Source of the DNA: Sophora flavescens
Taxonomy: Eukaryota; Streptophyta; Magnoliopsida; Fabales; Fabaceae
DNA: 64,000 nucleotides
Assembly: GCA_030762895.1 (NCBI GenBank)
Contig: CM061062.1
Coordinates: 238,824,019-238,888,018 of the forward strand
Direction: 5' to 3'
Below the pieces are notes generated by a model. It saw nothing but the letters and a program-made list of their open reading frames with translations, ran no database searches and was not told where the DNA came from. This document shows positions 1-10,311 of this stretch, piece by piece. How positions within the stretch are numbered: position 1 is the first letter of the stretch; each line of letters begins with the position of its first letter. Made by a program: the position numbers and the translations under genes.

Positions 1-534
1 GGGATGGCCGGGATGCCACCGGGGAGCCAAAGACTCTAATATTTAGGATGGTTGATAAAAAAAAAAGATAGAGAGAAAGAAAATGAATAGTTTAAAATTC
101 TATTCTTTTTACTGCCTCAAATCTTAATAATTTGAATCTTGACTACATGTTAGTTGGCAACAAAATTATTTTTGTAGTTATTTTAAACTGTGATTTCAAC
201 AATTATATGCCAGGTACATTTGTACTGTATGTTGATTCGGATAAAGACAAGTGCATTATACAAGCCTTTGTTGATCAAACAAGATTTATGAGTATAATTA
301 AGATCTTATGCTATTCATTTCGTCATGGGAAACTTTAGTAACTAAAATGACAGTTCATTTTGATATGTCACCATCAACTTAGATTAATTAAATAAAAAAA
401 GAATAATAACATGGTTCCAAATATCAAATTAACTAAGGACAGCCTACTTTAGAAAAGGGAAAAAAAATCAGTCATTAAAGTGGAGACAATATGATGAGAA
501 AGAAAAATAGGACAACAACTTTGAGATTGAAATT
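1..534. other. AT-rich intergenic sequence
   Basis: I see no convincing coding frame, RNA gene or recognisable repeat boundary here. The sequence is AT-rich with short A runs and leads into the LINE scrap that begins near 535. Confidence 0.5.
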
Positions 535-910
535 TTGTTAAAGGTAAGAATCTTGAGATTCCTGAGATTAATTCAAGTCAAGTTTATGTTCAAGATCTTA
601 GTGCTTTTCCAACTGTTGTTCAGAATAATTTTAATGTTTTATCTGCTTGGTTGGAAAAGCAAAAAGATGCTAGTACTTCTAAGGAAGGAGAGCAGAGTAA
701 TAATGATGTTACTGAAGATGGTTTCACGGTGGTTACGTCCAAGTCTCAGAAGAAGTATGACCTGAGACTGAATAAAAATCCTAATCTCAGGTATACTTGA
801 TTCTCGTTTATTTCGCATGGGTTTTGGTTTATATCCCCCCATATTTTTGTTTTCTTTTTTTATTTTATTAATAAATTTATGGTGAATTATCACCTTGTAT
901 AAAAAAAAAG
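535..910 (+). pseudogene. LINE scrap: ORF1 tail joined to the LINE 3' end
   Basis: In the plus frame through 541-800 the translation ends with a lysine-rich tail (motif DGFTVVTSKSQKK). This resembles the ends of LINE ORF1 in the two larger LINEs of this window (FTKVLSKSQKKKK in LINE-A; FTQV then SKSQKKK in LINE-B). The last residues before the TGA at 798-800 (NLRYT) resemble the very end of ORF2 (SYRFS/SYRFT). From 816 the sequence matches the LINE 3' UTR box (GGGTTTTGG then CCCCCCAT), and an A-run near 901-909 fits the tail. So almost all of ORF2, including the endonuclease, reverse transcriptase and RNase H, is missing, and the ORF1 tail joins the ORF2 end in frame. The 5' limit is uncertain. 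It is a dead, internally deleted or 5'-truncated copy. Confidence 0.7.
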
Positions 911-1029
911 GAGAGAGTCAAAACCAAAATAGAGCCCAGCTAAAGGTGTGGGGATCCCGTCTTTTCACCACACACAAAAGCTATATCATTACATTATTTT
1001 CATTTCAGCATTATTATTTCAACATTAAA

Positions 1030-1400
1030 ATAGGATAACAAAATTGAACGATAATTTTTATGGTTGATATAGTTCAAAAATGTGGTTAATGAAGTGTTGA
1101 GTTTGGTTAATGGCTATATCAAGGTGTCGCAACTCATTACTCATCACATCAACTGAACTTCGTTAACCATGATTTTGAACGTCATTAACCACGATTCTCA
1201 GGTTTTTAAATATGTATATTTGAACACCTGAAAATTTTGATTAATGATGTTCAAAATCATGGTTAATGATATTTAGTATATGGTTAATGGGTTATGGCGC
1301 ATTGATATATCTATTAATCAAACTCAATACTTCATTAGTCACATATTTTAACTGTATTAATCATAGAAATTGTTGTCAAATTTTAATATCACATTTCGAT
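1030..1400. repeat. Foldback (inverted-repeat) MITE-like element
   Basis: The left half near 1050-1130 (ATGGTTGATATAG, GTGGTTAATGAAGTGTTGAG) reappears inverted near 1290-1375 (ATGATTAATACAG, GTGACTAATGAAGTATTGAG on the other strand). Much of the inside also repeats GGTTAATG in both orientations, so the single strand could fold into a long imperfect hairpin. No coding potential is seen. I could not fix the exact ends or a target duplication, so the superfamily is open. Confidence 0.6.
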
Positions 1401-1673
1401 GTTCAAAAACATTTTTCTTTTCATTTATTTTAAAAAAGAAAAATTACCAAGCAAAGCATTCAATACAAAAAGAAATCTTTTGCAATTTAGTAGAATGATT
1501 GGTTAGTTAGTGCGGGATGACCTCTCCAGACCACAGTGTTATGCATTATTATAGGCAAATATGTGTAAAATATAAATTACGTACGTGGTACCTTTTATTT
1601 ATGATGTTCTATCTAGTTGGCACTTTTATCAAGTTACATGTTTGTTGGACCAGTTTTAATGCATAATTTAATA

Positions 1674-1977
1674 ATCCCTCATGATTCAATTATAAACAAA
1701 ATTAACTAATTTCATATTTATTAAAGAAGTTAGTTAATTTATTTTAATTATCTTGATTTATATAAAAAAATAAGTTATAATTACTAAACTACCTTTTAAT
1801 TATCTCGAGAGTGTGCAATGCTCTTGAAAAAGTAAAAGGAGAATTGCTTGGATTGATTGATTATCTTGACTTTTGGAATACTTGGCATTAAGTAGAGTTG
1901 AATTGATTGGATTTTGCTTATATTTGAGTGCACAAAATATATGTATTTTTTTTGTTTATAATTGAGTCCAGAGGGAG
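1674..1977. mobile_element. Stowaway-type MITE
   Basis: The left end ATCCCTCATGATTCAATTAT is the imperfect inverse of the right end, which reads ATAATTGAGTCCAGAGGGAG on the plus strand. The near-consensus CTCCCTC terminus and the flanking TA dinucleotides (1672-1673 and 1978-1979) are the hallmarks of Tc1/mariner-derived Stowaway elements. The element is about 304 bp, AT-rich and non-coding. The left terminus has drifted by one base from the consensus. Confidence 0.8.
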
Positions 1978-2028
1978 TAGTAAATAATGCCATAGTCACA
2001 CAAAAATATTGGGTAAAAGAAATATCTT

Positions 2029-2220
2029 GGGCATGTTTGCTTTTATTTCAGTTTGATGTTTTCATTTTATATTTTCAAAAATAATTGTAAAACCGACATC
2101 TTATTTTTATTTCATTTTCAATTTTTAAAGATTTGTACATGAAACATTGTAAATAAATTTAAGATGTCAATGTTATAATTATTTTTTAAAATAGAAAAAC
2201 TAAAAACAAAAAACATGCCC
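2029..2220. mobile_element. Small MITE-like element with GGGCATGTTT termini
   Basis: The left end GGGCATGTTTGCTTTTA is an imperfect inverse of the right end AAAACAAAAAACATGCCC. The interior is AT-rich and non-coding over about 190 bp. This terminus type is common for Tourist or hAT MITEs. No clean target duplication is visible, so the superfamily is not assigned. Confidence 0.5.
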
Positions 2221-2355
2221 TAACTTTTTAAGAGTCACATAAGCACATACATTGACAAACTAAAACAATTTTTTATAAACAAATTTAATTTTAATGGTTT
2301 GGTCGGAAAAATGAGATGATATGCAACTTTAAGGACGTTGATAAAGTAAAATATG

Positions 2356-3420
2356 GGCTAAATTACTCTTTCGGTCCCTTATCTTTATTTTAGGTTTCAT
2401 TTTGGTCCCTCATTTATTTTTTGTTCCGTTTTAGTCCCCTATCTTACAAGCGTTAGCATATTTTGGTCCCTTTCGTTAGTTTTCCATTGACGACGTTAAG
2501 TTTCCGCCGTCAGTTACTGGAAATCGCCGCTACTCGCCGGTGGCACGCCGGAATCTAGGTTTTTACCATTTACTCTTTCTCTCTCCTTCCCTCTCTTCCT
2601 CTCTTCCATTGTTTAAATAAATACAGACCAGAGAGAGGGACCCTTTTCAACATGGTAAGTGGAGTTGCTTCTGTCTTCCATTACTTGATATTGATACGGT
2701 TCGTTACTTTTACTGTGTTTTTAATTATTATGCCCATATTTTTTAATTAGGAAAATGAAATTCTCTCTTCAATTCTCATTTGGTCTTTGAGTCTTTCTAT
2801 TCATTCATAATGCCAGAAAGCTTCAAACTTAAAAACACAATCAACATTACAACGCCCCAAAAAGAAAGACCTTTTTTTACTGCTTCTAAATTCATAAAGT
2901 TCAATCTTTTCTATGAATTTTTTCTGGGTTTTGATCAAACTTTTTTGGGTCTCGGTTCTTTTATCGATTTTTATTTTTTATTTCATTTGAGTATTCTCAA
3001 ATAGTCCCTCATTCCTACCGACTCACGTGGAATGTAATGTAATGAAGTGGGGTTTGATCTTATGTGATGAATTTGCAAAATGCGGAGTCGAGGTGGCAAG
3101 TGGAATTTGGTGGTGGCGAATCGTACCTTCAGCGAACCGAATCGAACCCAAAGCGTTTTGAAGGAAGAGAGGAGGAAGGGAGGAAGAGAAGGAAGGAGAG
3201 AGTAAGAGAAAATGTTAAAAACCCAGATCTCGATGAGTCGCCGGCGAGTGACGGCTGTTTCCGATAAATGACGGCGGAAACCTAACGCCTTCAGTGGAAA
3301 ACTAACAGAAGGGACCAAAATAGGCTAACATTTGTAAGATAGGGGACCAAAACGGGAAAAAAATGAGGGACCAAAATGAAAACTAAAATAAAGATAAGGG
3401 ACCAAAAGAGTAATTTAGCC
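2356..3420. mobile_element. Non-autonomous MULE-like element with long terminal inverted repeats
   Basis: The element begins GGCTAAATTACTCTTTCGGT and ends with the inverse (ACCAAAAGAGTAATTTAGCC). The inverted similarity runs inward for about 250 bp on each side, through repeated GGTCCC/GGGACC blocks and into matching CT-rich (left) and GA-rich (right) stretches. The flanks TAAAATATG (2347-2355) and TAAAATATA (3421-3429) match at 8 of 9 bases, as expected for the 9-bp duplication of Mutator-like elements. The roughly 500 bp middle holds no recognisable gene or transposase, so it depends on another element for movement. Two small open frames inside are antisense to each other and resemble nothing known to me. 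Confidence 0.75.
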
Positions 3421-3819
3421 TAAAATATATTTGCCACTTTAAAGCAAAAGCTCTTCATTTATCGGAGGTTCCAAATGTTGACAATTTTCACTGGTCTTAA
3501 AGAAAGGTCTTCTCAAATTCTCAATACATACTCCCATTTCCTTTCCAAGCAGGCAGAAAAGGGATAAGTACCAGCGGGCCTTGAGTAAAAATTTAGGGAG
3601 AGCCATAGGGCACTAGTGAAATGATGCATTTAAAATTTATAATTAATTATACATAATTTCATCAATCAAATATGTATAGTGAGTAAACATCCAATATGTA
3701 AAATCCTAGTTGTTGCTTGCTCTTCTTGAAATGGTGTAGATGTGTGGAGAGATTAGGAAGCTTGAAGTAAATGCCCAAAGGAGGAGAAATATAGTTGTAG
3801 TGAGTCATAATGCTAATGG

Positions 3820-3944
3820 TGTCGAGTTGGAAATAATGTATTTTTTTATGAAATTGTCCATCTGTTTGAATATTTTTAAATCAATAGGATTTGATAATAA
3901 TGTTTTACAAAATAAAGTATATAAAAATTTGTGGACTTTGCATG

Positions 3945-4016
<72 letters not shown>

Positions 4017-4110
4017 TGTATTTGTTTAGCTATTTGAATATTTTTGAATCATTATGGTCTAATAATATCCCACTGAATAAAATATATGATAAGGTGTGGA
4101 TTTTGCATAG
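3820..4110. repeat. (TA)n microsatellite flanked by diverged ~90-bp direct repeats
   Basis: A pure TA tract runs from 3946 to 4010. On each side lies a copy of a roughly 90-bp sequence: TTTGAATATTTTTAAATCA on the left and TTTGAATATTTTTGAATCA on the right, both continuing to a TTTGCAT motif just before the TA region or its remnant. This points to a local duplication with the microsatellite at its junction. The open frame across it, which reads as a run of alternating Ile-Tyr, is an artefact of the repeat. Confidence 0.75.
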
Positions 4111-4299
4111 TATATGTTGTACAAATGATTTGTCATAAATGGGAACCCACTTCATTAGTTTCAAAACCCACATTTTCACTGTTTGAAATTTAGATTTTGG
4201 CTGCATTGTATTTGTGAGATTTGACATACTATCTAGACTTTGTGTACACTTATCTGAATTTGTTTTCATGTGAGGGGGTGTTTAGAGAACTAAACCCTT

Positions 4300-5937
4300 C
4301 ATTGACATGTATTCGAAACACGTAATAGTTGCGGACAATATTGATGAATTTATGTTTCGGCATACCATAACCTTGAAAATATAAAGCTAATAATGATGAA
4401 TCTCTAACATTCATGGTAGAGAAAACAAATTCTAAAAATTACGGGTGAACATATATTGAATCAGCTGGGTAAACCTTTTTATTGCAAGTGCAAGCAAGGT
4501 ACCACCAGTTGTCGTCATCAAGAATCAACTTTATGGTCCCAAATACGACGTAGACAGATTGCTGACGAAAAACAATATACACATGAGTCACATGTGAATA
4601 AAATGGTTACATTAAATTATAAAGCTGGAAATTTCAGTATGTATAATAAGATTTGATTGCATGTGGATAATAAAATGTTCTATTCATTATTACCTCCCTA
4701 TTATCCCTCAAGCGAGAAATGGCGCTCCTTTTTGTCAAAGTCAGGAACTCTTCATCGATGCTCACTCTCCCCACATCCTGCAGCTGACTTAAACCTAGGA
4801 TAGGTGATTCTATTCGCTGAGCCATGCTGTCCAATGCCAATCAAAGGGATTAACTAGACCTAGTAATTATCCAAGCATTTCAAAAAATAATAATTTCAAT
4901 CATCACATACCGCCTTCTTAAATCAGCTCTTCCGGGTTGTCATCATTAAATATCAGCTTTGTAGTGTGAAAAGCATTTTACAATGAAGGTTTACCTATAG
5001 AGGTAATAATGAATTAGAAAAAAAGGTTGGAGGTGTCCTTATTGAAAATCGTAATCTATAGTTGTATAATACCTAGGTATGTCTTAATTCTGCCAAACAA
5101 AATAGCAACCACAGCATTCTCAACTTGTCCAGAAGATCTAAATGAGTTCTCGTCCATATAGGTGCCAAACAGGGTGTATCTAAACAGAAATTTAATCAAA
5201 ATAGCATAGAACAAACATTACAAAAGTCTAACCCATCATTATCAAATTCCATGAAATTCATCTTGGTGCGAGTCCCGTTGATGACGATTTCTCCCTCGTT
5301 TCCCACTGCAGTAAGCATTCCCATGACATCTAAAAAAAAGTTAACATTTAGATTGGCATCTTATACAGCAACAAATAAAGATTAAAAAAAAAAATCCAAA
5401 CTAATGCAATATATACTCACCAACCAAATAGTTAGTGTCGTAGTCGTCTCTGAAAATATCAGACGGTGGAGTGAAAGAAAAAATGCTAGCAGGAATGATA
5501 TTATCATTCACCACACCGACCATCTTCACCTTAGTCTCAATTGTAAAATCCAACTTGTACAGGTGATGACTGGTGCGGTACTCTCCAACATTAGGAGCCA
5601 CACTAAAATGTGACATTAAATAAATAGCACCCTCTTTTAGTTGCTTGTCATGTATATAGATAAGAGACTTTTTGACAGAAGCATGTATTCTGTCTTTCTA
5701 CAAAAAAAAAGATAGAGTGATTTATCTAAAATAGATAATAAAAAATATAATAAATGGTTACAATTTATAATTTTATGACAGAAATACCTTGCTATCCATC
5801 AATACCAATTCCATGGTAAACGGGTGCTTGGACTTTCTCAGATCAGACACCTTCCATAATCTGATAACCCTTGCCAGCAGAACCCAATTATTATGGCTTT
5901 CATCAACATCTGCAATCATATCGTGCCTTGGTGCCAT
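4300..5937 (-). pseudogene. RPA1-like (DUF223, single-strand DNA-binding OB-fold) pseudogene
   Basis: Read on the minus strand, exon 1 (5937-5788) encodes MAPRHDMIADVDESHNNWVL and then a WKVSDLRKSK segment, like the start of plant RPA1-related proteins. Exon 2 (5697-5421) contains GEYRTSHHLYKLDF and ends DYDTNYLV. Exon 3 (5329-5233), exon 4 (5179-5073, TLFGTYMDENSF) and exon 5 (4994-4911, NAFHTTKLIFND) follow with GT/AG borders and matching phases. Near 4800-4700 an RIESPILGLSQL block appears, and near 4590-4440 a VVFGTIK ... CTCNKKVYPAD block matches the C-terminal zinc-finger region of RPA large subunits. In-frame stops in exon 5, at a position where relatives usually have Gln, and degraded borders beyond it show that it is dead or dying. 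Relatives bind single-stranded DNA in replication and repair, and similar domains are also carried by Helitrons. The LTR-like unit F1 starts 14 bp upstream of the ATG. Confidence 0.75.
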
Positions 5938-6535
5938 GGAGGAGATGTTGAGTGTAACGCCCCGATTTCTGTGTCCTTATGTAGCAGTAAATACATGTGT
6001 ATATGTGTTTATTTTTTATAAAATCCAGAGAGTGATTTTAAATAAACTAAAATCATTTTCTTATGTTGTTTTATTGTATGAAGTCAAGGTTAAATTTTAG
6101 GTTGAAAATTCAGACGAAAGCCGATCTGCGTTTTCACTGCCAGTACAAGTTTACTGAGCAAAAAACCTAATTTTGAACCGTGAACGAACGGTTAGTGTTT
6201 TTGTGATGTTTTGTGTGATATTGGAAATTTTCCAAAATTTGAGTTCGGAAATAAAGTAAAATATTTATTATGGGCGAAATACGATCGGAAACTTGAACTG
6301 AATACACAATGGAGCAGAAAAAGGAGCCCAAAAGAAGTGAAGTGACTTGATGAGATATAATGGACATGGGTTATAACACACTCCAAAAGTGTAATCATCA
6401 CACTTTTCAAATTAATCATATTATATTCTAAAAACATATTTTTCTCTTTCCTCTTCAACCAAACAAGGCATAAGACTAAACTTGCTCTCCAAGCTCGTCC
6501 CTCTCTCCTCTTGGACGTCCCACTCCCCTCTCCCT

Positions 6536-6545
6536 CTATAAATAC
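6536..6545 (+). promoter_or_regulatory. TATA box of LTR-like unit F1
   Basis: TATAAATACC follows a CT-rich stretch and precedes a CT-rich leader, the usual plant core promoter layout. Unit D has the same arrangement at 16942 (TATATATATA). A 5' splice-donor-like CAAGG|GTAAC sits about 140 bp downstream at 6677/6678. Confidence 0.55.
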
Positions 6546-7009
6546 CCATTTCATTTTCTCTTCATCACTTTACTACTTCTTCACTTTCTCATTTTTAACT
6601 TTCTAACACTTAAAGTTTCCATTTTTACTTAGTTTCAAGCTTCAAGTTCTTCATACGTTTTCTTTCTAGTTTCAAGGGTAACACTCTCATACTCTTCTAT
6701 TGCAAGTTTTACACTTATTTCATGAGTTTACTTTATGTTTTCTTAAAATGTTCTTAAAGCTCTTTTAACTTCTAAAATCTCTAGAAAATGGTAGAAAACC
6801 CCGTTTGAGTTGAAACCAATTTTTATGAACTTATATCAATCTCTTCTTTCATATTCTAAGAGCTTGTATCAAACAAACATCTCTAACCTATTTTTCCAAG
6901 GATGCCTGAAACTATGTATTAGTGGCCTAAGAAGTTTTGTTTCAACTTTTTTAAAAGATGATCATGTATTTGAGCTTCTAGATACCTCTTGATCTTAAAT
7001 CTAAAGTCT

Positions 7010-7680
7010 TGGAAAGTTTGAAAATTCCTAGCTTGTTGATCCCATGATGGCCGAACCTAGTAGGTTGTGGACCTAGGATGTTTTGGTTTCATTTTCCAAT
7101 ATGATCATGGACTTGAGCTCCTTAATACATTTGGATGCTAAGTCTGAAAGATTTAAAATTTTAAAGATTTCTAGCTAATTTATCCTATGATGGTTGTGAA
7201 CCTAGGATGTTTTGTTTTCATTTTCCAATATGATCATGGACTTGAGCTCCTTAATACATTTGGATGCTAAGTCTATGAGATTGGAAAGTTTAAATATTTC
7301 TAGCCTATTTATCCAATGATGGTTGTGAACCTAGGATGTTTTGTTTTCATTTTCCAATATGATCATGGAATTGAGCTCCTTAATACATTTGGATGCTAAG
7401 TCTAAGAGATTGGAAAGTTTAAAGATTTCTAGCCTATTTATCCTATGATGGTTGTGAACCTAGGATGTTTTGTTTTCAGTTTCCAATATGATCTTGGACT
7501 TGAGCTCCTTAATAAATTTGGATGCTAAGTCTAAAGAGATTGGAAAGTTTAAAGATTTCTAGCCTATTTATCCTATGATGGTTGTGAACTTAGGATGTTT
7601 TGTTTTCATTTTCCAATATAATCATGAATTTAGACTTCTTGGTATCTTTCAATGCTAAATCTAAAGAGCTTAGAAGGGTT
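7010..7680 (+). repeat. ~129-bp tandem repeat, about five copies, in unit F1
   Basis: CCTAGGATGTTTTG recurs at 7072, 7201, 7330, 7459 and, with one change, 7589, giving a period of 129-130 bp. Each unit carries TTTCCAATATGATCATGGA, GAGCTCCTTAATACATTTGG and TCTAGCCTATTTATCC. Unit D has single or more diverged equivalents, so the expansion is specific to this copy. Confidence 0.85.
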
Positions 7681-8148
7681 GGAAATTTCTATCCTACTTA
7701 TACTAAAGAGGCTGAAACCTTATGCATGGATTTAGTGGGATTTTGTTCTACCTTTGTAAAGTGAACCTTGGTTATGAACTCCTAACACTTAAGGATCATT
7801 AATCTGTTGGAACCAAAGTGGTTCTGGATTAAATAATTTCTAACTTTTGATGCTAATAAAAGGATTAAATTTGCTTGGTAAACTGTTAGTTGAGATCTAA
7901 CATGTGCTTTCAGCTATGCAAGAATATTTACATATAAGTAAAAGAAACATGAGATAAGTTCTTATTGAAAAATACGCGTCCACCCTTGTAGACGGGCTGC
8001 TCAAATATTTTGGTAAAGTTACTTATTTATTTAATTGAGTAGACTAGTTTACCTAAGTAGATGAGGCTCTAAGTGTTTGCTAGACGAATACCAAAATAAC
8101 GTGTTAGATACAGCAAGTCCAAAGACTTGATAATAAGCGCGACCATCT

Positions 8149-8311
8149 TGCCACGTAAGCAGGCGGAAGTAATTAGTAGAAGTAAATGAACTGAAAAATA
8201 AAGTAATCTAGTAGACGAGCTCTAACTGCCACGTCATTAGACGGAGATCCTTGAGAAATAGCAAGTCCACAGACTTGATAGACAAGGGGATATGCCACGT
8301 CATCAGACGAG
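8149..8311 (+). promoter_or_regulatory. Array of ACGT-core motifs in the C2 LTR
   Basis: Three units are visible: TGCCACGTAAGCAGGCGG near 8149, TGCCACGTCATTAGACGG near 8227, and TGCCACGTCATCAGACGA near 8293. The CCACGTCA core is a known type of plant bZIP binding site. The location upstream in the LTR suggests a U3 enhancer, which is inference. Versions of the same unit occur in the unrelated C1/C3 LTRs. Confidence 0.5.
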
Positions 8312-8707
8312 CAAAATAAAATATTGAACAAACTTAGTCTCTCATATAACTAAGTAGACAGAGTTTTTTTAGACGAGCTTCATCTTTGAATGAATTAAAT
8401 GCAATCCGAATCTCTTGAATTTATTTTAAATGATTGATATTTATTTCAATATAATATTTGTTCTCCACTATTGTCCTATTTGCTTTAATATTTTACCTTG
8501 TTGTAAAAGAAACATAGTACCATCAAGAAATGCAAAAAGCTGAATCGTACAATAAGATACTGCAAAACGGTCTGTACGATGACAACTTTATGACTGAAAA
8601 AGCTAGATTGTTCACAAAGGAGGAACAACAAGTTCTCAAGCTGCAATACTCAGAGCAGTAAGCCTCCAATTTCATGCTACCTCGATAACCAAGAGTACTG
8701 TTTAGTG

Positions 8708-10261
8708 TGTAAGACTAAGTCCTCATTCATGTTTTGATGTATGACAAACAAAGTGTATTTTGCATAAGATTTTTGATTTTGACTATGTACTTATTACATG
8801 TTAAGTTGCATGCAAGATCACTCATGAAAAAGAAAATTCAAGGATAAAACAAGCAGCTCGCGTCCACTGAAGTAACAAGCAGCTCGCGTCCACTGAAGTA
8901 ACAAGTAGCTCGCGTCCATTGAAGTAACAAGCAGCTCGCGTCCCCTGAAGTAACAAGCAGCTCGCGTCCACTGAAGTAACAAGCAGCTCGCGTCCACTGA
9001 AGTAACAAGAAGAGCTCGTCTACTGAACTACAATATGGAGCTCAACCACCAAATGGAGCTCATCTGCTGATGTGGTATATATAGCTCGTCTACTGAAGTA
9101 CCACATGGAGCTCGTCTACTGAAAGTAACAGAAGCGCGCGTCTACTAAAGTAACAAGAAGCGCTCGTCTGCTGATGTGGCACATGGAGCTCGTCTACTAA
9201 GGTTACGCTCTTTTGACTTACTAAGATCTTAATGAGAAGCTCCGTCCACAGACATGGCACATAAAGCTCGTCTACCAGTTGGAGCACGTCCAATTACCTT
9301 GTGTTAGTACTCCCGTCTGCTGACGTGGGAAATGGACTTGATATTTTTTTTTTCTCTTCAAATAAGACTCGACTATTCTTTCATATGGAAACGGTTATTT
9401 CCAAGCAGGATGCAAACTTTACAAGAACCAACAGAATCTTATTTCAAGAACAAGAATCAAGAAAACAGATTTTGTTAAATCAGATCCAAATCTGTTTTAA
9501 TTGATCCCAACGACTATAATTTGTTTTCTATATAAAGAGGGATCAAAGGAACATTGGAAAATACAAGAAATAGAAATAAGAAGAACAACAACCTTACTGA
9601 TTCTGAAAGTGATATACGAAAGATTCAAAATCTTCCAAAAGTGCTTCGTCGTTGAGAGAAAAGTGTGATATTACTTAGAACTTCAATTTGTATAATCAGA
9701 CTTTTAGAGTCTTTCGTCTACTCAATTCTTTCTGTGAATTAGTGTGATTAAGAGAGGGTATCTCTTAGGATTGAACAAGGATAGAAGGGATCCTTGGGTA
9801 TAGAAAAGCAAGTGTGCTTTCTGGTGAATTCTTGAGCAAGGAGGTTATCCTTGTGTTGCCGTAATTGGAATTTTGTAATTGCTAATTATAGTGGAGAAAA
9901 CCACAAAGGCGTGGGACTGGATGTAGGCTTACCAGAGGAGGTAGCCGAACCAGGATAAATCGGTTTGTGTGTTCTTCTCATCTCTAACTCCATATACTTG
10001 TTATATGCACTTGTGTGTTGTGAATGAGTTTTAAGAATGCTTGTTAACTTGAATCTTTGATCTACAATCTATGTTAAACTTGTTGTTACTTCTTATAATT
10101 CTTCTTAACATCATTACTTGTTACATAACCTGATTCTTGGGAATTAAAATTGAGTGAAAACCAATTTTCTTTAAGAAAACTCTAATTTGCTTTAAATTGT
10201 GGAAAAAGTTTTCAATATCTCAATTCACCCCCCCCTCTTGAGATCGTAGCCACTACCAACA
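8708..10261 (+). repeat. C1 5' LTR (complete, 1554 bp)
   Basis: It starts TGTAAGACTAAG and ends GTAGCCACTACCAACA, with TG...CA ends. A TATATAAA box lies at 9529-9536, just ahead of the transcript-like sequence that is kept in the truncated 3' copy. It contains the 26-bp repeat and a set of CGTCTGCTGACGTGG-type motifs. The inverted counterpart is the C3 LTR at 51931-59428. Confidence 0.9.
8850..9005 (+). repeat. 26-bp tandem repeat, six copies, in the C1 LTR
   Basis: The unit CAAGCAGCTCGCGTCCACTG followed by AAGTAA repeats six times with only a few substitutions, then fades into degenerate CTCGTCTACTGAAG units to about 9340. The C3 LTR has only about three to four copies (53090-53185, inverted), so the array changes in number between family members. 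Confidence 0.9.
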
Positions 10262-10263
10262 AT

Positions 10264-10275
10264 TGGCATCAGAGC
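10264..10275 (+). other. C1 primer binding site (initiator Met-tRNA type)
   Basis: TGGCATCAGAGC lies two bases after the 5' LTR. It matches the copia-type TGGTATCAGAGC site, complementary to the 3' end of initiator Met-tRNA, with one C for T change. Confidence 0.85.
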
Positions 10276-10311
10276 TAAAACTCTTGTTACAAAGCTTAAT
10301 AGCTTCAAGAG

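Larger units (their letters stand above)
5952..7799 (+). mobile_element. LTR-like unit F1, 5' part
   Basis: It begins TGTAACGCCCCGATTTCTG and carries the box shared by all four units (GAAAATTCAGACGAAA, 6100-6190), a TATA box near 6536 and a tandem repeat at 7010-7680. It is cut at 7799 by copia C2 and resumes at 36757. Termini of TGTAAC...GTTACA with 5-bp duplications in sister copies and the absence of gag-pol suggest solo LTRs, or a large non-autonomous LTR derivative, of a Ty3/gypsy lineage. That assignment rests on termini and layout only. F1 lacks its 3' end, which is lost at the junction with E1. Confidence 0.65.

Noticed and set aside
3740..4138. 132-codon open frame
   Set aside because: A long part is alternating Ile-Tyr from the TA microsatellite. 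The rest has no similarity I recognise and overlaps a diverged direct repeat.
6192..6554. Minus-strand 120-codon frame in F1
   Set aside because: It runs antisense to the leader and TATA region of the LTR-like unit and is not shared by the sister copies.
8850..9005. Regularly spaced repeats that might suggest a CRISPR array
   Set aside because: The 26-bp units abut each other without spacers, lie in a plant LTR, and have no cas genes nearby.
10264..10275. tRNA gene fragment
   Set aside because: It is only the primer site complementary to the tRNA 3' end, placed next to an LTR. No cloverleaf can be drawn around it.
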